From the NCBI GenBank assembly GCA_023444055.1, contig JAEZRV010000031.1, positions 1 through 64,000 on the forward strand: a stretch of DNA of 64,000 bases, written 5' to 3'. The notes below the pieces were generated by a model that worked only from the letters and a program-made list of their open reading frames with translations, was not told the DNA's origin and did no database searches. Below are positions 1 to 8,468 of this stretch, piece by piece. How positions within the stretch are numbered: the first letter of the stretch is position 1; each line of letters begins with the position of its first letter. This DNA comes from Bacillota bacterium. GTDB lineage: Bacteria > Bacillota > Clostridia > Acetivibrionales > DSM-1351. The position numbers and the translations under genes were made by a program.

Positions 1-35
1 GCTCAAGAAAACCACATATATGTGAGGTGTAATAA

Positions 36-854
36 ATGTTAAGAATAGGTGATTTTTCAAAGTTATCAAGGATTAGTATACGAATGTTACGGCATTATGA
101 TGAATTAGGATTATTGGTTCCTCAAAGCACTGATTGTTATACAAGCTATCGTTATTACAGCGAGGAACAGCTACCAATCGCGGCTAGAATTACTGCGCTG
201 AAGGATATGGGTTTCAGTCTTGCAACAATTTTGGAGATATTGAAAAACTATGATAATCCAAAGGCATTGTCGGAGTTTTTGACAATTAAACGAGCTGAGG
301 TACAGGCTCAAGCGGAAGAAATCAACCAGCGTTTACTTCTCCTTGAAACAACCATAACGAGGTTAAGAAAGGATGATACCGCTATGAATTACAATGTAGT
401 ATTAAAAACATTACCTGAAAGATATGTTGCAAGTGTGAGAAAAATAATACCCGCTTATGATCAAGAGAGTATACTATGGAACCTGTTGATGCGGGAAACA
501 GCAACAATGAACCTGCAACCTGCCGACAACTGTTACAGTCTTGCAATTTTCCACGATGAGGGATACAAAGAAAATGATGTGGACGTAGAAATTCAAGGAA
601 CTGTAAAAGGCACTTACCCTAATACAGAACACGTTGTATTTAAAACAGTTCCTGCGGTGGAAATTGCTTCAGCAACCTACAAGGGTAGCTACGAGCAGTT
701 AACTGCTGTTAATCAGGCTGTAGCAAATTGGGTAAACGATAACGGTTATGAATTCAATGGTGCAATGTTCTGTATTTATCATGTGAGCCCTGCACAAACA
801 CAAAATCCTAATGAATTAGTAACTGAAGTTTGTTACCCAGTAAAAAAGAATTAA
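36..854 (+). CDS. MerR-family regulator with GyrI-like effector domain
   Basis: A 272-residue transcription regulator. Residues 1-70 form the MerR winged helix (begins MLRIGDFSKLSRISIRMLRH, followed by YDELGLL and the SYRYYSEEQL wing). Residues 75-115 are a coiled-coil dimerisation helix. From about 120 to the end is a GyrI/Rob-like ligand pocket, marked by VASATYKGSYEQL-type residues and a C-terminal EVCYPVKK strand. Family members sense small hydrophobic or cationic compounds and activate efflux or detoxification genes. The start is supported by GTGAGGTGT about 6 bases upstream. A terminator follows directly, so it is monocistronic here or the last gene of a unit beginning before the window. 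The target is unknown. Confidence 0.9.
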   Translation: MLRIGDFSKLSRISIRMLRHYDELGLLVPQSTDCYTSYRYYSEEQLPIAARITALKDMGFSLATILEILKNYDNPKALSEFLTIKRAEVQAQAEEINQRLLLLETTITRLRKDDTAMNYNVVLKTLPERYVASVRKIIPAYDQESILWNLLMRETATMNLQPADNCYSLAIFHDEGYKENDVDVEIQGTVKGTYPNTEHVVFKTVPAVEIASATYKGSYEQLTAVNQAVANWVNDNGYEFNGAMFCIYHVSPAQTQNPNELVTEVCYPVKKN

Positions 855-867
855 TAAGTTTTTTAAG

Positions 868-903
868 AACCGTTTGCAGAAATTATAGGCAGACGGTTTT
901 TTT
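868..903 (+). terminator. Rho-independent terminator after the MerR gene
   Basis: A 10-bp stem AACCGTTTGC/GCAGACGGTT (one G-T wobble) with an 11-base loop is followed by a run of seven T. It sits 14 bases after the MerR stop codon. Confidence 0.85.
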
Positions 904-958
904 GTGCGCGAATTTAGTATTCAAGAAATTTAGGTTATATAAGAGATTGATACTCAGA

Positions 959-1090
959 ATGGCAGAGACCAATACAAGATTCCTTGAGAGCTTCAATGAT
1001 ATGATTGAAGACTGCTATGCTGGCAAAATTGATCTTATACTTACAAAATCAATTAGCCGATTTACAAAATGTTTCAATGTGAATATCTAA
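959..1090 (+). pseudogene. Serine recombinase fragment (catalytic-domain piece)
   Basis: About 37 codons match the centre of a large serine recombinase catalytic domain: TNT...FNDMIEDC, AGKIDLILTKSISRF. The equivalent stretch of the intact-looking copy downstream is FNKMIEDCKVGKIDMIITKS followed by ISRFARNT. Homology stops right after SRF and the reading frame ends eight codons later. The first ~60 residues of the domain (the YCRVSTD strand with the nucleophilic Ser) are absent. The missing continuation (RNSAV..YTEYIRELKDIGV) appears near 3050, so this and the 3050-3967 piece look like two parts of one gene split by about 2 kb of foreign genes. Confidence 0.75.
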
Positions 1091-1109
1091 TGTCTATTTC
1101 AGAATCTTA

Positions 1110-1138
1110 TTGACGCTATCAATATCATATGTTAGTAT
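1110..1138 (+). promoter_or_regulatory. SigA-type promoter of the PadR-DUF4180 gene
   Basis: TTGACG at 1110-1115, a 17-bp spacer and TAGTAT at 1133-1138 give a near-consensus vegetative promoter. The -10 box lies inside the 19-bp inverted repeat of 1116-1157, the arrangement expected for repression by the downstream regulator. Confidence 0.75.
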
Positions 1139-1157
1139 TAACATATGATATTGATAG
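1116..1157. promoter_or_regulatory. Perfect 19-bp inverted repeat, probable PadR operator
   Basis: The arms 1116-1134 and 1139-1157 are perfect reverse complements separated by GTAT. The centre contains ATGT (1129-1132), 8 bases, then ACAT (1141-1144), the ATGT-N8-ACAT pattern known for PadR operators. It overlaps the promoter spacer and -10 box and ends at the ribosome binding site (GGAAGGAG, 1157-1164). Auto-repression by the adjacent PadR gene is the simplest reading; a transcript hairpin masking the ribosome binding site is a second possibility. Confidence 0.8.
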
Positions 1158-1171
1158 GAAGGAGTTGTAAT

Positions 1172-2155
1172 ATGTCAATCAATTTTGCAATTTTAGGAAT
1201 ACTAAGCTACAAGTCAATGACAGGATATGATATAAAAAAGATTATTCAAGACTCTGATTTTATGTATTGGTCAGGAAACAATAATCAAATATACAAATCG
1301 CTAATAGAACTACTTAATAAAGGTTTGGTAACTAATGTAGTCAAGCATCAAGAAAGCTCTCCGACAAAAAAGATCTATACAATAACCAGTGAAGGACTAG
1401 TTGCTCTAAAAGAATGGGTTCTTTCTCCGGCGGATCCTAGTGAAATAAAAAAGCCCTTCCTTGTTCAGCTTGTATGTTCTAGACAACTCAATACCAGTGA
1501 ATTGAATGTATTGATTGATGGATATGAAAGTCAAGTTAAAATGCAGTTGTTAATGGTGCATAGCAATAAACCGTATTCAAATATTTTGTCAGACAAAACT
1601 GCTTTGGAAACAACAATATGGAGTTTGATCAACGATAATATTCGAAGAACATATGAAAATGAACTGAGATGGATTCAAGAACTGCGAAGAGCTATAGTCA
1701 ATATTCTTAATGAAAATGATGCAAATGAAAATATAGATAAAAGAGTAACCAGTCAGGAAGAAAAAAACGATGGAATGATGAAGTATACCTTTATATGCAA
1801 TAATGAAATAGGTTATGTTCATTTTAATGATTCAAAAACCAAACTTAGTACAGAAAGAAATATTTTAGACGTAATTACTGCATTAGCTGAAAATAACACT
1901 CAGTTTGTATTATTTGACAGTGAAACACTTTCAAAGGGATTTCTGGAACTTAAAAAAGGACTAGCAGGAACGTTGCTTCAAAAATTTACGATGTATCATA
2001 TTAAATCTGCAATAATTATTAGGGATATGAATAGCTTGAAAAGCGAATTTAGAGATACAATTGCAAGCGTAAAACATGATGTTATTAAGATATTTACAAA
2101 TATTGCAGATGCAGAAAAATGGTTTTTAAGCATAAAGAAAAAGGGTGAATTTTAA
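1172..2155 (+). CDS. PadR-family regulator fused to a DUF4180 domain
   Basis: The start at 1172 is chosen over the ATG at 1145 because GGAAGGAGTTG lies just before it and the upstream ATG falls inside the operator palindrome. Residues 1-85 are the PadR winged helix (NFAILGILSYKSMTGYDIKK, then NNQIYKSLIELLNKGLV). Residues 90-180 are the helical PadR C-terminal (Vir_act_alpha_C-type) dimerisation region. After a linker, residues ~200-327 form a complete DUF4180 domain (SKGFLELKKGLAGTLLQKFTMYH and KSAIIIRD). DUF4180 proteins are usually separate neighbours of PadR genes; here the two are fused, and a stand-alone DUF4180 paralogue lies at 2489. The domain may be the ligand-sensing part, but its function is not known. 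Confidence 0.88.
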   Translation: MSINFAILGILSYKSMTGYDIKKIIQDSDFMYWSGNNNQIYKSLIELLNKGLVTNVVKHQESSPTKKIYTITSEGLVALKEWVLSPADPSEIKKPFLVQLVCSRQLNTSELNVLIDGYESQVKMQLLMVHSNKPYSNILSDKTALETTIWSLINDNIRRTYENELRWIQELRRAIVNILNENDANENIDKRVTSQEEKNDGMMKYTFICNNEIGYVHFNDSKTKLSTERNILDVITALAENNTQFVLFDSETLSKGFLELKKGLAGTLLQKFTMYHIKSAIIIRDMNSLKSEFRDTIASVKHDVIKIFTNIADAEKWFLSIKKKGEF

Positions 2156-2200
2156 GTGAAAAATAATAAAGCATTCAAAACATGACAGGGTAATGTTGAT

Positions 2201-2485
2201 ATGCCTGAAATAATGATAAAATTTCAAATATTAATAGTGAATAATTTCAATATCAGGAAAGAACATATACCGATTTTTAGTGATGATGATTTAAGGCGCC
2301 TAACTATGCCAGTATTCTTGTTTGTTGGAGCAAAAGATATAATGTTGCGCTCTTTGGAGACAGCTGAACGAATGAAAAAACTTGTTTCAAATGCTAGAAT
2401 CAATATTTTGCCTGAAGGAGGGCACAGTTTAATAGATCTTACTGATACAATATTTGAACAGATAAAGTGGGAAGGGGGTACTTAA
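2201..2485 (+). pseudogene. Truncated alpha/beta hydrolase (C-terminal part)
   Basis: The 94-residue frame carries only the last third of an alpha/beta hydrolase. It keeps PIFSDDDLRRLTMPVFLFVG, the acid-bearing GAKD turn and the catalytic-His strand (LPEGGHSL). The oxyanion region and the GxSxG nucleophile are missing and no upstream sequence supplies them, so it should be inactive. It lies between two DUF4180 genes, suggesting that an original PadR/hydrolase/DUF4180 operon was partly deleted. A small expressed remnant cannot be excluded, since the frame is open and 3 bases separate it from the next gene. Confidence 0.7.
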
Positions 2486-2488
2486 CTA

Positions 2489-2854
2489 ATGAGATACACT
2501 ATTTTAGGGAAAAAAGATTCCATTGTATATATTGAGAGCGAAGATAATTTAATAACTGATTCGCAATCTGCTCTTGACCTTATGGTGACGGCAAGATATG
2601 AAAAAGACTGCAGCAAAATTGTGTTAGATAAAAAGGCGATAAGTGAAGAGTTCTTCAAACTTAGCAGCGGTATTGCCGGTGAAGTTCTGCAGAAATTCAT
2701 AAATTACCATACTAAGCTGGCTATTATCGGTGACTTTTCCAAGTACACAAGTAAGCCTTTGCATGATTTTATTTATGAATGTAACAAAGGTAATGATATT
2801 TTCTTTGTAGGCAATTTAGAACAAGCAGTAGAAAAATTGGATTTGGCTAAGTGA
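2489..2854 (+). CDS. DUF4180 domain protein
   Basis: A 121-residue stand-alone DUF4180 protein. It aligns end to end with the C-terminal domain of the PadR fusion at 1172: SEEFFKLSSGIAGEVLQKFI against SKGFLELKKGLAGTLLQKFT, then NYHTKLAIIGDFSKY. The ligand and activity of the family are not known; family members are commonly found next to PadR regulators. A purine-rich AAGGGGG lies about 10 bases upstream of the ATG. Its placement three bases after the hydrolase remnant suggests the same operon, controlled by the PadR operator at 1116-1157. Confidence 0.85.
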   Translation: MRYTILGKKDSIVYIESEDNLITDSQSALDLMVTARYEKDCSKIVLDKKAISEEFFKLSSGIAGEVLQKFINYHTKLAIIGDFSKYTSKPLHDFIYECNKGNDIFFVGNLEQAVEKLDLAK

Positions 2855-2900
2855 TCAAGATTATAAAGTGATAATTCTGATGACAAGATAGGGTGAACAT

Positions 2901-3077
2901 ATGGTCGTAGATTCGTATAATTGCAATATTCGACCTTACATTGATTGCAGATACTGTTGGGAGAATGTAGGTTGTAGTATAAAAGATGAAATGCAGGAAG
3001 TTTATGACTACATTAAAGAATGTGATAATGTGCTAATTGCTTCGCCAAGAAATAGTGCGGTTATACTGAATATATAA
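2901..3077 (+). pseudogene. Flavodoxin-like NAD(P)H oxidoreductase, N-terminal fragment
   Basis: The frame reads MVVDSYNCNIRPYIDCRYCW and continues through GCSIKDEMQEVYDYIKECDN to VLIASP. This is the part of an FMN-dependent NADPH reductase (WrbA/iron-sulfur flavoprotein group) between the Cys pair and the second FMN loop. The usual continuation (P-I-Y-F) is replaced after SP by sequence that reads as serine recombinase (RNSAV). The N-terminal FMN loop is also missing, so the gene is truncated at both ends. The right edge at about 3046 is a recombination joint. Confidence 0.7.
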
Positions 3078-3967
3078 GGGAATTAAAAGATATAGGTGTT
3101 GAGGTAAGATTTGAAAAAGAAAATATATCGACATTATCTGGGGACGGTGAGCTCATGCTTACCGTCCTCTCTTCATTTGCTGAGGAAGAAAGCAGAAGTG
3201 TCAGTGAGAATATAAAGTGGCGGTACCGTAAAAAGTTCGAAAAAGGTGAACTGGTTATAAACGCTAATAGGTTTCTTGGATACGATAAGGATGAATATGG
3301 AGATTTAATAATAAACCCCAAAGAGGCTGAGATTGTAAAAAGAATATATAAGAAGTATTTAGAAGGTAATGGGATATTTAAAATAGTAAAACTGCTTAAT
3401 TCAGAGGGTATTCCAACAGTTACAGGCTCAAAATGGAATGAAGCAACTGTTAGGACTATTCTTATAAATGAAAAGTATAAAGGGGATGTAATGCTTCAAA
3501 AAACCTATACTCCAAGCTACTTAACTAAGCTAAGGAAAATAAACAGAGGTCAGGTTGATAGCTATTACATAGAAGATAACCATTCACCAATAGTTACAAA
3601 GGAAGCATGGGAGAGAGTACAGTTTGAAATGCAAAAACGTGCTGAAGCAAAAGGGAACTCAATAGGCTCAATAAAATGCCTTAACCGCTATCCACTTTCA
3701 GGAATTCTTTTCTGCAGCAAATGCGGTTCACCATTGAGACGTAGAACATGGAACAGTAAACACTCCTGTAAAAAGATAGTTTGGCAATGCAGCAACTATA
3801 TTAAAAATGGTAAAGATGCCTGTGAAGGAACAGTAATTGATGATGAGATTATAGGCGGGCTTAATATAACGGAACCAACGATTATAAAGGAGGAAATCCA
3901 AAATGGCAAGAAGCATTACAGTTATTCCAGCAAGGGCAAACAGAACAAATACGGCACAGAATGCTGA
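3050..3967 (+). pseudogene. Large serine recombinase, 5'-truncated
   Basis: From 3062 the frame reads YTEYIRELKDIGVEVRFEKE, then the SFAEEESRSVSENIKWR helix, the Recombinase domain (YDKDEYG to VKLLNSEGIPT and ATVRTILINEKYKGD) and a zinc-ribbon (CSKCGSPLRRR...WQCSN). The first ~90 residues with the nucleophilic Ser are lacking. The bases just before encode RNSAV one frame away, so homology starts at 3046-3050 with a one-base frameshift. It complements the 959-1090 fragment. The 3' end overlaps the next recombinase by 65 bases, as in tandem recombinase operons of clostridial elements. Such proteins excise and integrate mobile elements; this copy is dead unless a truncated product from the internal ATG at 3155 has a role. 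Confidence 0.82.
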
Positions 3968-5313
3968 ACCGCGAAAAAAGAGAATGGCGGCTTACTGCCG
4001 TGTATCAACAGACCAATTAGAACAGCTATCAAGCTATGAGGCACAGGTTGCATATTATACAGCTTTTATCGCCAACCATCCAGATTATGAAATGGGGGGC
4101 ATATATGCAGACGAAGGTATTTCAGTAACCAATACCAAAAAGCGCGAACAGTTCAATAAAATGATTGAGGACTGTAAGGTAGGGAAAATAGATATGATAA
4201 TAACCAAGTCTATATCAAGGTTTGCACGCAATACTTTGGATTGCTTGAACTACGTTAGAATGCTCAAGGATTTAGGCATTGGAATTATATTTGAAAAAGA
4301 GAACATTAACTGTCTTGATAGTAAAGGAGAAGTTCTGCTTACAATTTTAAGTTCACTGGCACAGGACGAAAGTAGATCAATATCTGAAAACTGCACATGG
4401 GGCATAAGAAGGAGGTTTGAGCAGGGGAAGGTCATGGTCAACCATACAAAATTTATGGGCTATGATAAGGATGAAAACGGTAACCTTGTTATAAATGAAA
4501 AACAGGCTAAGGTGGTGAGAAGAATATATACAGATTATCTTAATGGTAAAGGCACTAACAGAATCGCATATGAGCTTGAAAATGAAAGCATTCGAAACTG
4601 AAACGGAAAAGCAAAATGGTATGAGGGCAGCATAAGAAAAATGTTAAGCAACGAAAAGTATAAAGGCGAAGCACTCCTAAAAAACCTACACTCGGGATTT
4701 TCTTTCCAAAAAGAGAGTTATAAATAAAGGTGAAGTGCCAAAATATTATGTTGAAGAAAGCCATCCTGCAATTATTGACAAGGATACCTGGGAAGCCGTT
4801 CAGTTTGAAATGGAGAGAAGAAAAGCCTTTGCAGAAAAATATAACATTAAAAAGATGGACTATGTTACTAATGATAACCCGTTTGCAGGTAGAGTTATCT
4901 GTGGCTGCTGTGGCAGTACTTTTGGAAGAAAGGTGTGGAACTCAACAGATGAAAGATTAAAAAGAACTATCTGGCAGTGTAACAACAAATACAAGGTTAA
5001 AGGAAAAATAGGGTGTAGGAACAGGCATATTAATGAAGAGGTTTTATATCGGGCATTTACTGATACTTTTAATTCAATTGTGGAGAATAAGGATTGCTTT
5101 ATAAATAAGTGGAAGGAACATTTACAAAGTGATAACCTGCTTCAAAAGTATAGAGCAAAGCAGTTTATAAATATTATAAAAGATGCAGAGCCATTAGAAA
5201 AATTTGATATAGAATTGTACTTTAGCATAATCGAAAAGTTGACAGTGTTTGAGGAAGAAAAGATAATTGTTACTCTGCTTGATGGTACTGAGATTGAATG
5301 TGGAATTGATTAA
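3903..5313 (+). pseudogene. Large serine recombinase with nonsense and frameshift mutations
   Basis: It starts at 3903 behind AAAGGAGG. The catalytic domain is complete: MAAYCRVSTD with the active-site Ser at about residue 36, SYEAQ, DEGIS, ITKSISRFARNT, LSSLAQDESRSISEN. The Recombinase domain follows until IRN, where TGA at 4599-4601 interrupts the gene, probably from a TGG Trp codon since the next codons (NGKAKWYEGSIRKML) continue the homology. A second lesion, a frameshift in the A-run near 4680, moves the rest to another frame. The part from 4735 carries YYVEESHPAIIDKDTWEAVQ, the zinc ribbon (CGCCGSTFGRK...WQCNN) and a helical tail. Two lesions make it a recent pseudogene. Confidence 0.88.
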
Positions 5314-5330
5314 GCTATATAAGTAAATAA

Positions 5331-5383
5331 AAAATAGGCAACTTAAAGTGGAATTATTCAACTTTAAGTTGCCTATTTTTTTA
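5331..5383 (+). terminator. Terminator after the recombinase genes
   Basis: An 18-bp, AT-rich but perfect stem (AATAGGCAACTTAAAGT and its complement) with an 11-base loop is followed by T7. It closes the recombinase block and separates it from the biosynthetic operon. Confidence 0.9.
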
Positions 5384-5510
5384 TGAAAAAAACATATTAT
5401 AAATAATTAGTAAAAATACCTCATAAAGTAAGAGAGCGGTATGAAATAAGAACAATGTAAATACTTTTTAAGTATATTTGTAGTAATTAAGTTCATAAGG
5501 AGGGTTACAT

Positions 5511-5732
5511 ATGAGATAAAAAAAACCTATTTTCAGTCGACTATCCATTTTTATCCAAGCAATTTCATTAACAAGTGAAACATCACCTATTATAAGTCTC
5601 TCATCAATATTCAATTCAACTATATGCTTAGCAGCTAGAAAAAGGAAAATTAGAGGCTCTCAAATTATATATGGACAGAAAATTTTTTACGATGAAGAAC
5701 TGAATTCAATCATAAAATCAAAATTTATTTGA
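5511..5732 (+). pseudogene. Small unrecognised gene stopped at codon 3
   Basis: A good ribosome binding site (AAGGAGGG, about 5498-5504) precedes ATG AGA TAA. The same frame then stays open for about 70 codons to TGA at 5730, with a basic stretch (AARKRKIRGSQ) and an acidic tail (YDEELNSIIKSKF). No family was recognised. The translation signal joined to an immediate stop suggests a recently inactivated gene; a three-residue leader peptide is less likely. The rest of 5384-5728 shows nothing else. Confidence 0.4.
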
Positions 5733-5757
5733 CAAGAAGTAGCAACTTTTATATTAT
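5729..5757 (+). promoter_or_regulatory. Probable SigA promoter of the prenyl-lipid operon
   Basis: TTGACA (5729-5734), a 17-bp spacer and TATTAT (5752-5757) form a near-perfect vegetative promoter about 100 bases before the first gene. No strong promoter was noticed in the following 23 kb, where genes overlap or are spaced by a few bases, so this may drive the whole set. The AT-rich leader has no recognised riboswitch. Confidence 0.75.
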
Positions 5758-5857
5758 ATATTTAATTGTATAATATGTATAGAAAATATGGAAAAAAGTA
5801 GAGAAATATATTAAAAATAAACAAACAAGCATTACTGTGGATTGTATGGGGGAATAA

Positions 5858-6847
5858 GTGAAAAGTTTTAAGGTTATAAATAAAAAGGTTAAAGAAACCT
5901 ATGAGAGTCAGATTTTTGAAATTATTGCTAATGTGGATTTAAAGAAGTTTATGTCAATTCCAGAGTTTATGCAGGTAATAAAATATCCTGGGAAAATGAT
6001 ACGTTCTACTTTTACATATATTACAGCTAATTTAGCAGGAAAAGAGTACGACTCTAGACTAACTGAACTCACAATTATTATTGAGTTAATACAGGCTGCA
6101 AGCCTCATACACGATGATATAATTGACAATGGGGTATATAGAAGAGGGCGAAAAACTATTGTGAATGAGTATGGGCTGCCTTCAGCCTTGCTATTAGGAG
6201 ACTGTTTAATATTTATTGTAATGAGATTAATAGGCGAGATTAAAACTGGAGAAGTTCAGAAAAAAGAAATATTAAATAGTATATCATCCTGTTTATTGCA
6301 TATGTATGAAGGCCAAAAGTCGGAAAGTATTTTAGAGGGAAACTATACTATCAGTGAGTTGGAGTATTTTCATGTGATTAGTAATAAGACTTCTATATTT
6401 TATTCGATGGCTTGTGAATTAGGTACAATTATTGCTGGGGTCAGTGAAAATTATAGAGCTGCCGTAGTGTCTTATGGATATAATCTTGGTCTAGCATATC
6501 AGATACTGGATGATTTAAAGAGTGTCATTTATTTAAGAAATGAGGAAACTGATAAAACTTATCAGACTGATTTAGAAAGAAGACTTGTTACATTACCAAC
6601 AATTGTAGCTTATAAAATAGGTGATGCCCATCAGAAGGAAATAATACAAAATTTTTATAGCGGAAAATCTTCAAATAAGGAATTGGTAATTGAAATAATT
6701 AGCCGAGATATAATTCTGTCCGAAGTAAAGGATAAAATCGTTTATTATATAAAAAAGGCAAAAGCGGATATAAAGGTTTTAAGAAATAATGAGTACAAAA
6801 TAGCTTTACAAGAATACTGTGATTGTTTACTGGAGGAAGTTCAATGA
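5858..6847 (+). CDS. Polyprenyl diphosphate synthase (trans-isoprenyl type)
   Basis: A 329-residue all-helical prenyl synthase that would condense IPP onto an allylic diphosphate. Visible motifs are GKMIRS (the GGKRLRP position), the first Asp-rich motif DDIID at residues 86-90 followed by RRGRKT, LLGDCLIF, and the second Asp-rich region QILDDLKS at 218-222. The last Asp of the second DDxxD is Ser here. The residues before the first motif (QAASLIH) are small rather than aromatic, as in long-chain synthases, so a C30 or longer product is likely. The start is GTG with GGGGGA upstream. The gene overlaps the next by ATGA. As first gene of the operon it probably supplies the polyprenyl chain for the UbiA enzyme or the terpene cyclase. 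Confidence 0.9.
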   Translation: MKSFKVINKKVKETYESQIFEIIANVDLKKFMSIPEFMQVIKYPGKMIRSTFTYITANLAGKEYDSRLTELTIIIELIQAASLIHDDIIDNGVYRRGRKTIVNEYGLPSALLLGDCLIFIVMRLIGEIKTGEVQKKEILNSISSCLLHMYEGQKSESILEGNYTISELEYFHVISNKTSIFYSMACELGTIIAGVSENYRAAVVSYGYNLGLAYQILDDLKSVIYLRNEETDKTYQTDLERRLVTLPTIVAYKIGDAHQKEIIQNFYSGKSSNKELVIEIISRDIILSEVKDKIVYYIKKAKADIKVLRNNEYKIALQEYCDCLLEEVQ

Positions 6848-8466
6848 ATATTGATTTAATCGTGAAGGAAATTAAAAGAGAACCAGGAGTGAATATTTGT
6901 AAAAATCTTTTAAAAAAAGAAATGGATATTAATTCTGCATCCGATGATTTTAAGCAGGTATTGGATATTCTAAAATCAGAGGATGAATATGTAAGAGTAT
7001 TTGCTGTTATGTATATGGCTCTGGTATATGAAAAATTAGAATCATGTAGAACAATTATTCACGAAAGGTTTGTAGAGCTTACCAATGATTTGAGTAAAAA
7101 ATTTATAAGATATGGTTTGATCCCCAGTATTGAATCAATATTGGAAAAGGGTGATCTTGAACTAATCAAATATATAAAAAATAAATTAGCAGATCAGGAG
7201 TATCCAGTTTTAGCACGTATATATCTAGAAACATACAGTAAAGTATTGGCTAAAAAAGGTAAAAAGGAAGAAGTTGTTGATTTTTTAGATTCAATAATGG
7301 TTTTTATTGTTTCAAATAATTTGGATACTCAGCAGGGGGTAATTTCATCAATTAACAATCTTGGTAAGAAGAATATTATTTTACTGCAAAAATACTTCAT
7401 GGATTGGATAGAAATCAAGAATATTAACACTTTCTATGTAATCAGAAAAGTATTCGAGCTAAAGCTTGGAGATCTAATAGAAATTGAGTTTAAAAAAGCC
7501 TGTGAAGAAAAAATGAATAAGTATGAGATGGAAAGAATTCAATTAATCAGTGAGAAATTCAATGATGATAAGAGTAAAACAGAGGTTACTTATCAAGAGA
7601 TTGTTGTTTCCACTATGCTGCATTTTATTAACTCTCCAATGCTACCATTTAACTGGGGGGCAAATCCCTATCGGGGATGCCTACATGCCTGTGAGTACTG
7701 TTATGGAAGAACCAGTCATGAATATTTGGGGCATACTAAAGATGAATTTGAACGAATTATTTATGTAAAAATTAATGCGGATAAAGCTTTAGAAAAGCAG
7801 ATAATGGTTCCAAAATGGCGAGAAAGTAGAAATAAGTTAATTAACCTTGGCACTGTAACAGATCCATATCAAAAAATAGATGAACACTATGAAATTACAC
7901 GAAAAATACTGGAGGTACTATATAAACATAAAAATCCAGTAACAATAACAACAAAGTCTGATTTGGTTATGAGGGACATTGATATTTTAAAAAAGTTAGG
8001 TCCATTAACAGATGTAGTGTTTAGCATACCTTCTTTAGACCAATCATTCCTAGATAAAATAGAAAAGAGAGCTGCACCGATTGAGAATCGCTTAAAAGCA
8101 ATTGAAAAGTTAAAGAAAGCAGGGATTACGGTGGGAGTACTTATGATTCCTATCTTCCCTTATATCACAGATAGTGAAAGTGAAATGGAACATCTGGTTA
8201 AGACGTTGGCTGATTATAAAGTCGATTATGTGATACCGGATATTCTCAATCTACGTGGAGATTGCAAATATAAGGTAAAGCAGTTTATAGGTGAATATTA
8301 TCCGCAATTAACGGAAGATTATGAACGGTTATATGTGAGAGGAACTGATAACCTCTATGTTGATAAGGAGTATCAGAAGAGGATATTTGATTATCTTATG
8401 AAAGGCGTTTTAAAAAAATATGGTCTGAATGATTATTCAAAGATGATCAAAGGAAAGTGGTCGTAA
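6844..8466 (+). CDS. SPL-like radical SAM protein with helical-repeat N-terminus
   Basis: The start at 6844 (GGAGGAAGTTCA before it, ATGA overlap with the synthase) is preferred over 6823. Residues 1-235 are helical, HEAT-like, with no known motif. From ~245 the protein is a SplB/COG1533-type radical SAM enzyme: MLPFNWGANPYRGC, CLHACEYCYGRTSHEYLG (cluster Cys 279, 283, 286), GTVTDPYQKIDEHYEITRKI, TITTKSDLVMRDIDIL and VFSIPSLD. The family includes spore photoproduct lyase and uncharacterised enzymes; the extra Cys of true SPL was not seen. In this operon a role in modifying a prenyl or aromatic intermediate is more plausible than DNA repair. The substrate is unknown. Confidence 0.85.
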   Translation: MNIDLIVKEIKREPGVNICKNLLKKEMDINSASDDFKQVLDILKSEDEYVRVFAVMYMALVYEKLESCRTIIHERFVELTNDLSKKFIRYGLIPSIESILEKGDLELIKYIKNKLADQEYPVLARIYLETYSKVLAKKGKKEEVVDFLDSIMVFIVSNNLDTQQGVISSINNLGKKNIILLQKYFMDWIEIKNINTFYVIRKVFELKLGDLIEIEFKKACEEKMNKYEMERIQLISEKFNDDKSKTEVTYQEIVVSTMLHFINSPMLPFNWGANPYRGCLHACEYCYGRTSHEYLGHTKDEFERIIYVKINADKALEKQIMVPKWRESRNKLINLGTVTDPYQKIDEHYEITRKILEVLYKHKNPVTITTKSDLVMRDIDILKKLGPLTDVVFSIPSLDQSFLDKIEKRAAPIENRLKAIEKLKKAGITVGVLMIPIFPYITDSESEMEHLVKTLADYKVDYVIPDILNLRGDCKYKVKQFIGEYYPQLTEDYERLYVRGTDNLYVDKEYQKRIFDYLMKGVLKKYGLNDYSKMIKGKWS

Positions 8467-8468
8467 AT

